A stretch of DNA of 64,000 bases. It comes from Bolinopsis microptera (Eukaryota > Ctenophora > Tentaculata > Lobata > Bolinopsidae). The first letter of the stretch is position 1. Each line of letters begins with the position of its first letter. Made by a program: the position numbers and the translations under genes. Below the pieces are notes generated by a model. That model saw nothing but the letters and a program-made list of their open reading frames with translations. It did no database searches and had not been told where the DNA came from. Below, piece by piece: positions 25,331-35,700 of the stretch. The stretch lies in contig NC_087072.1 of NCBI RefSeq assembly GCF_026151205.1, positions 17,499,669-17,563,668 on the forward strand, in the 5' to 3' direction.

Positions 25331-26734
25331 ATGTGGTATTTTTTCACAAGAAGCTTTACGTACCAAAGAAATGTTTCAAGAACTGAAATTTAATTGAAGA
25401 TACTCGATATTTTTATTTTTCGAATTTCTCATAGTTTGGTACTTTATTTTGTCCTGTCTTTCACCATTAAACATTTTAAAAAGCGTAGGTACCGTTTAAA
25501 AATCATTTTATACTGATATAGCTAAAAACTATTTTAAAAAAGATGTCCCAATTCAACAGAAATAAAATCTAACAATCTACGAATCAATAACAATTTCCTG
25601 TGTCTGGTCATAAAGCAGTGCACTGCTTTAAACCATGAGTAACTTTGGTTTAATTTTTTTGAACAATTCATTTTTAGAATGAAATGCAGTTTTGATTACC
25701 AACCCACAACAAAACAGTGAAACGATTTCAGGAGGTTATCAATAACAGCTAAAAAATGAATACCCAAATAATCATATTTCGATAGTATGTATAATGTAAA
25801 TCTACAGTTTATAATAGACACACGTAGGGCAGTGAGTACAGTTGACGAATGTCCCCTTATTTACGGTTTCTAGACCAGTATACCCACCCAGAGATCTAAC
25901 TGGCAAGACTACACTGATTTGGCAAAGCTATTGGTTACATTGCGCATTTATTGGAAACGCAGCTCGAACGTGTTGAGGCCTGAGGGTACGCAAAGCCTTA
26001 CATTTTACAGTGTACAGATTTATGATTATCACTAGAAATTGTATCATCCAATCATAATACTAATAACTCAAATACCAGATTTTCATTTGGAAACATTCTA
26101 AATGATTATTTTAGTTTAACATTTGATATGTGATAGTTTTGAATCGAAACATTCAGCCAAATTACAACGAAATTTCATTATCTAACAAGTACATGTAACA
26201 TTTTATGATATAAATGCACACGTGCCCATATAAATATAATACTATAATAGGAATTCTGGGTAATTTATTGTGATGTTATGCCAGAAGTAAGCGAGCGTTA
26301 GTCTGAAGCACGATATACAAATTGTATTGCACCGGCGGTAAATGTGAAACTTTCTGGGATACCCTCTCAATCTCGTGCATACTATAAAAATAATTATTAT
26401 ACTTTACCTAATCCATCAAGATCTTCATTGATTAATTGTTAAATGATACATATTGCTATTTACAAATACAATTCAAATATTTATTTGTCGTAGCTACTTC
26501 ATATGATCACATTTAATTTGAATCACGGCAATCGTGTCTCTGACGTTAATAAAATTGGCAACTAACCAACTTCCTAACTTCGTTAAAGTATTGAGCTTAT
26601 CTGTGTACTTATCAAATAAAATGATGGTTATTCTCCTTTCGAGCCCCAACAAACACCCCGATCCTTTTATTAACTCATGAAATTCAATATCACAAAAATT
26701 CAGCAAGCGTCAATAAATTAAAATGTGAAAATGT
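25331..26734. other. Intergenic stretch
   Basis: AT-rich with no gene seen. It should hold the 3' UTR of the minus-strand GPCR; an AATAAA on that strand lies at about 26480-26485, some 250 bases past the GPCR stop. Confidence 0.4.
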
Positions 26735-29700
26735 TCAAAACAATTTTCGTGCAAATTTCCTCCCCCATAAGCATGGAAAACAAAGCACATTTGCCAAAAC
26801 CCCCAAAAAGTCCTGCATTCTCTGTCGGAGGTAAGAGCACCGGTAGTAGTATATGATAACGTTGAGGGGGGCATTAAGGTAGACCAGGGTGATGATGGCT
26901 GTGTGGAACACTACGCACGATCCGTAACTGAAAACATTTTGTTACCAACACCTTATCAAGTGTATTTCATTTGAATTTAAATAAGTTTGCATGGGTAAAA
27001 CAAATTGAAATGAATAATGAGGGATTCAGATGGGAAAAATTACCTCCAATCCTCATTTCGTTTGGATAAGGCTGAACAGCCATTGTAGATCCCACTGTCA
27101 TAGAATGCCCAATAAGTGAAAAGACACACGTGACAAAGGAAAAACGTTGCTGCAACTAGGGTCATAGTTAACCCTGCTCTCTTCTGAAGAATATACACTG
27201 TGTTAAATGTTAATACAAAATGGGGCTTCTATAGTGATGAAAGTGTTATCATGGACGTACCAATATTAATTCATTCTTTGCTTTAATTCTTATAAGTAGT
27301 AGTAGTAGTAGTATAACTATATATACTATAAGTATAACATAAACCTGGAGCTTTTGTCGCCGTAGGAGAGAGCCCTGTTTCTTCATTTGGCGGGGCTCCG
27401 GTCGGTGAAGCATTTCCATTTTGTCACAAGCAATGAAACTTTTCTCTGCTTTGCTTTCCATATTGTCCTCCTCAGATACAATCACATCTGTCCTGGTCAG
27501 AGACTTATCTGAAAACAAATGTTTATCATTTTAATAGTATCAAATTACAAATTGAAAGATAACATGGTGATTTTTTCACTAACTCTCGAGAGTCTGAGGA
27601 TCGAAAATAAAACAGGATGAGACTAGAGGCATGTTATGTTTTACAATGACACTGCAGGAATCATGACGTATGATTATGATGTTCTTTACTTCCACCATCT
27701 CACCCTCTCCGCCTTCATTTTTATGTGTCTCGGTTTCATATTACACCTCCAGTTCTACCAAAATATGAGTTATGTGCCTCGCCGGGCTAAAGTAGTGGAT
27801 GACCTTGCTGTACGGCAAGTTAAACAAGGATCTGAAACTACTAGGTTCCGTACAGACTCAACTCTGCACCCGTGTCAATATGTTCATTATATGCAAGCCT
27901 CTTGATTTATAATCACCGAGTCTAGTAATTGTTTAAGAGAGTTCTCTGGCAGTTACGAAACTCGAGAGACTGTGGGATACTGAAGGGAAAGGAAGCAGTT
28001 CTAACGAGCTCTTCTCAAACACAAGGATATATCTTGTGAACTTGGCTAGTATATATGAAACATTTGATATGGAGTTGTAGAGGGAGTTATGTGCCTCGCC
28101 GGGCTAAAGTAGTGGATGACCTTGCTGTACGGCAAGTTAAACAAGGATCTGAAACTACTAGGTTCCGTACAGACTCGACTCTGCACCCGTGTCAATATGT
28201 TCATTATATGCAAGCCTCTTGATTTATTATCATCACAAATAAAGTAGATCATCATGTCCTTTTCAGTTTCCTCGCTGTCTGTATTTTGCGCTGTTATCGA
28301 TATTCTATAAGTATAGGAGAATCTTTTCTTTTAGGAGTTTGAAATCAGTTCCATGGTAAACTTCAAGGAGTCTCCTTGTTATAAGTGGATTGTCATTCCT
28401 CAACATCGGAATCGTCTGATGTACACTTCTAAACTGCTAGGTTGCCGATATCTATTTGGTGACATTATTTTAAAACCGATCACATTCTCACCACTTAAAA
28501 TCATGATTTAATTATTTAAAATTTTAAACGTTTATCACTCAATACAACGAGAGATCAAGATTAACATTTCATTTGATAAGCTACTCTGATCATCACATAT
28601 TCGCATTATAAATGTTTAAGTTCAGCATAAATCATGTAAATTGTCGAACTTCCATAAATCATCAGCCATGCAAGATCAAGATAAAACATCGTCCTTCTTT
28701 TATCATTTCGAACACAGCGTTTATAGCATCTGAAATGTACAGTTTATACCGCTATCATTGCCTAGTGCGGGACTGGAAGTACGGCTAGAAGAACGAATAG
28801 TTGAAATCTGGCTCTGTTCAGCGGTCTGGTCCAAACTTAGTCTTGTAAGCCTGCTCTCTCCGTCTGACCCATTGCTCTGCATGCTTCCTCGGTTTGACAT
28901 CACTCTACTTTTCTTCTCTGGTGTTTGGTAAGAGTCGGATAATATTAGACAATGTGAATCTGTGATGACGCAATTTCAAAACCTCAAGGGTTTAAGAATG
29001 TAAATCAACGGAAAAATTAAAAAGTCTAAGAAAAAGTGGTGAGAGTTGATAATGGTTTCAAGACCAGAAACCTTTTTGCTTGTTTCCCAAATTAAGAACA
29101 CATTACAACTCGAAGATACTTATAAATTACGCTCGTTATTGCTGTCGTCCCTGTCAAGGGGTTATATTTTACAGGGAATTCTTGATTATATTTAATAAAA
29201 TTGATTAGATAGAGACATCGAGGGTTAAAATCAGTGAGTTAAAAGTTACCCTTACCAGGTTATTGGAATGAGTCTAAAGTTTTTGATTTATGAAGTTTTA
29301 CAACTAATATCAAATATCTATCTGGCACTAACCTAAATTTTTCTTTGTTATCCCATCTTCTGACGGTATAATGGTTTTCTTGTAGAGCTTGTACGTTACG
29401 ACAGCACAACTGAGGATAATCAATGTCACATTTTGAAGAACACAAACATAAATATTTAATCTTCTTAATGTGACAATGATTTGCAGTGAGAATAAGTGAT
29501 TTTAGCGGTTTTTTCCTTTTCCAACTAAAGATATAATCGCTAAACTAAGTACTTACCTGGTGCACACCACAGCAATAGGGAGTCCGAATAGCAGGGAGTA
29601 CAGTATTCCCACCACTATTTTAGTCCAGTAGACGTCCATGTACTTGTGCAAATGATTATGTAGCTCAAGGGAGCAGTTCGGGACAAATGGCTTGTACACG

Positions 29701-32700
29701 TACCTAAACAGTTAAAATGATTATTAAAATTTGTAAAATCTATGTATAAATATACAAGGATTATAAACAATGTCGTCTAGAATTTAAAATGATATCCTCG
29801 CCATTGAATTAAATAATGATTTTAAAATATGTATTTACGTGTTAACGTGTAAAGCAGGAGCTATAGCCAGCGTGATGCTGAAGATCCAGGTGGCAAGGAA
29901 AAGAATTTGGGGCTTGATTCTCTTTTGAAGGTTTGCGTAGAACATTGGTGCAGTTATAGCAATGACTCTGTCCACGGCAATGGACATGTTACTCAGCAGT
30001 GAAACCAACATGCATACCATGAAGATTGCCCTGATTGGATATTTTAATTAGCTGTTTAGCATTTTAGTTTAAAAACATCGTTTGAAGGAACGTTACTGAT
30101 TTTCTCGGAATAGACCTAATAAAAACGGAGCTCCATAAAAACGATGTTATACTTTTAATAAGTGGAACGTCATCTTTTGTTAGTCAAGTCAATAGTGATC
30201 AGAAATTTTGCTTTTTGAAAATCTTCTCATGATTTTCAATTGTTGTCGTACATAATATAAAACTAGTTATTTACAATTTTAACACTTTTTGACTCACCCT
30301 TCTTCTCTACAAAACGGAGGATCCCCGATGAGAGATTGGTGAGCGATCTTTCTGTAGAGTTTATAATTCCTGTAGAAAAATTTTAAAGATAGAGAGTATA
30401 GTATATAGGGAAGTTGGTCGTTTAGCTCCGGACAGTCTATGCAACGTCTATGCAACGTCCGTGCAACAACAAAAGAACCGTCTATGCAACGTCTATGCAA
30501 CGTCCCTGCACAATGAACACTCTATGCACACTCCCTGCACGGTCAGTCTATGCAACGTCTATGCAACGTCTATGCAACGTCCCTGCACAGTACCATATGA
30601 ACACCGGCTACTAGCCGGCTACTAGCCGGCTAGTAGCCACTTTTGTAATAACAGCTCCTCAACTTCACATTAACAACCGGCTACTAACCGGCACTTGAAA
30701 AGTGGTCACTAGCCGGCTACTAACCGGCTACTAGCCGGCTAGTGATCACAAAGTGGCTACTAACCGGCTACTAAGCGGTCACTAGCCGGCTATTAGCCGA
30801 GCTCTAAAGCAGACCTATTAGTAGCCGGTTCTAAACCGGCTACTAGCCGGCACTTGAAAAGCGGTCACTAGCCGGCTACTAACCGGCTAGTAACCACCAA
30901 GTGGCTACTAACCGGCTACTAACCGGTCACTAGCCGGCTCTAAAGCAGACCGGTTAGTAGCCGGTTAGTAGCCACTTGGTGGTTACTAGCCGGTTAGTAG
31001 CCGGTTAGTAAGTAGCCGACTAGTGACCGCTTTCTAAGTGCCGGCTAGTAGCCGGTTTGGAACCGGCTACTAGTAGGTCTGCTTTAGAGCTCGGCTAATA
31101 GCCGGCTAGTGACCGCTTAGTAGCCGGTTAGTAGCCACTTTGTGGTCACTAGCCGGCTAGTAGCCGGTTAGTAGCCGGCTAGTGACCACTTTTCAAGTGC
31201 CGGTTAGTAGCCGGTTGGTAATGTGAAGTTGAGGAGCTGTTATTATAAAAGTGGCTACTAGCCGGCTAGTAGCCGGCTAGTAGCCGGTGTTCATATGGTA
31301 CTGTGCAGGGACGTTGCATAGACGTTGCATAGACGTTGCATAGACGTTGCATAGACTGACCGTGCAGGGAGTGTGCATAGAGTGTTCATTGTGCAGGGAC
31401 GTTGCATAGACGTTGCATAGACGGTTCTTTTGTTGTTGCATGGACGTTGCATAGACGTTGCATAGACTGTCCGGAGCTAAACGACCAAGTTGCCAGTATA
31501 TAGTACTAGAAACCCGCCGCTAGTCGAAAGCTTTGTTCGAGGAAATTTTAAGCATCAGTTATGTTTTAATTTCTCTTCATCATATAGCCCCAAAACGATA
31601 CTTTTTACCGCATCAAAAAATTTCAATCACAACCAAAGTTATAAATATATATAGGTATATAGCGTCATGAGGGTAAATGTGAGCTAGTTGTGAAATTCTG
31701 ACGTAGCATACAGCATAACACCGCGCGTTGAAATCCGCTGTAGTCGAAAATTTTATTAAAGGACACTATAAATCCTCGCAGAGATTATCCGCGAATGTTT
31801 CCCACAGAGATAGGGGGTCAGAACTCAGACGGTTCGCATGCGCAGATGACCGTAACAAAAAATTGTCTAAGTTTTAGAGCAGACAATGTAGCACTAATCT
31901 CGTTCATCGCATCAAAAATGTGGTCATCGTTGTCCAATAAGCCGTGTCTTCTGCAAGCCTCTTTGAAGGTTGACAGTAGCTCACCGTCAACTGTCTTGAG
32001 GTGAGCGAATGACGTTGGGCCTGGCTGATGAACCAACAACAGTCTGAGGTAGTAAAGATCACCAATTTTTGGTGACATCGAGTAGAGTCTACCAATAGTA
32101 TTTGAGTGGACTACTACAGAATCGTCGGTCTGATACATCTTCCTTCCACCAATCTGACGACGCTTCCACTCTCCTTTTCCCCAGGTGTAAAACTCGGGGA
32201 ATTCGTGATATTTTAAAGTAGAAGCAAATAAGTCCTCTGAGCAGAGATTAAAGAATGCCACAAGTTTCGAAGGGGGTGGGTTACTGTTCTCCATGGACTG
32301 GGATGTAGTAGTCTCTGGATTGAATATGAATTGGTGTTCCCCCTCGAGGTGTATGTCTAATGTAACGACTGTTGGCCGGTGACCGTTTCGTTCCATACCA
32401 AGTATGACCATAGTGGCTTCATTAGATTTAGCCCCCAAATACCTAAAAATTAGAAATTAGAAATTATAAAGATCATAGCAATTTTACATATAATGGTGTA
32501 AGATCCAGATCAATTAAATGAAAATTACTCAACGAAGAACAGTAAACATACCTATGATTCTCATATTCGGATATTTCATCCAAACCCGGACTTTGTAGAT
32601 TATATGTAGCCCTGTCAGTTCCTTTATACGTATATTTTAGAATATATTTGATTGAGTTGACTGAACTGCAAATTTCAACGTTAATGTGACAGTTCATCTG

Positions 32701-35700
32701 TCGTGAGAGAAACGGAGAATAAGGGACAATCCAGCTGTTGTCTACTATAACAACTGTTCTTAGGCAGTTCTTTTTCATATCTTTAACTCTCACAGCAAAT
32801 CGATTGTGCAGAGATCTCCGTTTAGCAGGTCTAGATCCAAGAAAGGGCATTGAAAAACAACAACAGATGAGTAAAATATGTTAATCGTTGGAAGATATTT
32901 CAATCGAGAATGACAGTCAATTGAATTATTGCCAGGCAATTAAAATGGCACGTGATGTTTAACTGCGCAAAGTTATGACGTAGCATACAGCATAACAACG
33001 CGCGTAGTTAAAATGTTATTGCTCGCGCACGTGCATTTTAACGTTGCTACGCAACAGCGCAGTAAACCTTTGCTAAAATAACGCCATTATTCTAACGATT
33101 ATTTAACCTCACTTTCGACGTTTATTATAAAAAATCTAAAGCCTAAATCAAAATTCTAAGAATGCTATAGCCTATTCCTATCCTTTTTCTACAACCCTGC
33201 TAAAAATGGCGAGGTTTCAACTCCATTTGCGAGCTGGGTTTGGCATCACCAGAGGGTCATTTTGAGGTCGATTTTCGGTGTTTTTTCTTCTATGTCCCCG
33301 TTGCCGGGGAAATTTCGTCAAGTTTAAAATATAATATAGATAGTAGGAGAGAGTATAGTAGCAAATAATGTAGATTGGCATGTTGCCAAAAGACGTATGA
33401 GTTATAGGTATCTAATTAATCAGCTTTCATTATGGTTTGACTGAATTATCAATATCACTAATATGGGTAAGTGCATTTAAGTTAATCCGAGGAAAACTCA
33501 ACGCTAGAAAGCAATCATTATGACCATATTATGGTCACCATAGCCATTGTTTAGAAATTTCATTTTCAGGTACTTAAATCAGCATTGAATTGGAGTTCTA
33601 TATATTATATTCTATACATTATATTATGATCATAGCTTACCATATTAGATAGAGGGTGTAAGGCATACATATACACGTCTTTAACAGATCTGCTGACACG
33701 AGGTTAAAGAACCACACATAGAACTGTGAAGCTGAGGATATCAGTGACAGCACTGCCAAGGAATTACCTGAAGAAAATAGCCATTATATAAACCTGAATT
33801 ATTTGCTACATATCCACAATAAAGTTATATAGGTTATATTATATAAGGTTATATATAAGGTTATATATAAGGTTATATATAAGGTTATATATATTATTAT
33901 ATATAGTCTCAATAGTGACTTTAATATATAAGGTTATATATATAAGTACTACATCTTCTATTAGGTTTAAAAACTCTCCATTTTTCTTTCTCCTCAAGCG
34001 AATATGAACCCTAATTAATAAAACTTAGATCGAAACTTTTAATTAATCTGTTTTATCAACCTATCAATGACGCGAGGAATATGATTAAGTGAATGGAGAA
34101 GTAGATGTATTCCAACCATCCAGGGGGAAGATAGTCCGTAACTGGGAGAATATGTGTTTATAACATAAGATATACCAGCTGAGAATAAATTATCAACTCT
34201 TTCAGTTAAAATACAGCAGCATGCTGCGTGGAAATGGTAAGCTGATGCAGTTTTTAGGGGATAGGTGTGATTTCTTGCTGTTTCATTGGGCTCATATTAT
34301 TTCGATCGCCCAAAATTATCACCTGACTCGGGTTTGTACGGGTTTTCAGTCGAACGAATCAATAGTCTTACCTAAATCCCAACCCTAACCACAAACCTTA
34401 CCCTAACCCATGTCATAAAACTCGTGTTTTACTTTTACTAGGCTGTCACGAGACCAAAACAGTTTTTTGTCCATTAATCTTCAAGGAAGCATTTTAATTA
34501 TATCCCCTGTTTTGAGATCTTGAAACAAAAAACAACTCGATGTCAGAAAATATTGAGATCATAAAATAATGGAACATGCCATGTCATTGCCACGTGGAAA
34601 GTCAAAAAGCGCACATAAGTGGCAACATGAAATTGAACGATTATGCCTTTTCTGTCCACATTTTTCAGTTCAGTATTTTGTGATTCCTTGACTTTGTGAT
34701 TGTGGATTAAAAATGCCTTTTAAGAAACTAACATTAACAATGATTGCAACAGCAATAAATATCCTTTTGGTAGTAGTCGCTGAAGAGGGAACCACAGCTG
34801 TTATAAACACAGCTGTTATAAACACAGCTGTTATAAACACAGCTGTTATAAACACAGCTGTTATAAACACAGCTGTTATAAACACAGCTGTTATAAACAC
34901 AGCTGTTATAAACACAGCTGTTATAAACACAGCTGTTATAAACACAGCTGTTATAAACACAACTGTTATAAACACAGCTGTTATAAACACAGCTGTTATA
35001 TATTCGGAGCCCTTTCGGCGATTTATTGTAACCCCCGGAAACGAATGCCAGGAATACTGCAAGTATGAAGCCGAATGTAAGACGTTCTCCTTCGACCTAG
35101 ATTGGCTATCCGAGTGTTTTTTGTACCGAGAAAATAGGAGCACTCTGGTTTACGAAGCTAGCAATGCATCACATATTATATTCGGAATGAAGGACTGTAA
35201 TGTTGAATGGTCCTATATAAACATGCAGGGTCAGTTTAAGATGGGCCAGGAGGATGCTGTTGTTTTTCTGAGGACTGATTTGAAGATGTGTGCTGAGGTG
35301 AATTACACAGAAACCAAACCTTCCTCGTCCATGGGATATCAGTTGTTTTTTAGTTCATCCTGCGAAATTGCTCAGCAATGGTAAATTGTCCCTTCTTAGG
35401 AAAAGTTTGGAAACATGTGTCTTTCGGCTCTGTACGGCTTATCCCGATCAGCCTGCTTAAAGTCTTGTAAAAATGAAAATAGTTATCTTCTGCTGTGCCC
35501 AGAGAGAAGAGATTCTTGGTCACTCTACGAGTATGATCCTGTCTTTCAACCAATCAATATTCCCATCAAAGATTCCACCAACTTCCTCAACAGAAGACCT
35601 ATGTCCCTCCTTGATCTTGTGACTGGCAACAAGCTCAAAACACTACACAATATCCTATGCAAGAATATGAGTGTAAGAGATGAGAGGATCTCGCTTGAGG

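Noticed and set aside
31795-32004. 69-codon plus-strand frame
   Set aside because: Antisense of the Helitron coding sequence.
34670-35143. 157-codon minus-strand frame with TAVFI repeats
   Set aside because: It is the antisense of the 15-bp coding repeat; the plus frame has the signal peptide and apple-domain cysteines.
35380-35398. A 19-base GT-AG intron across the stops of the apple-domain gene
   Set aside because: Too short for animal splicing, and removal shifts the downstream frame into a stop.
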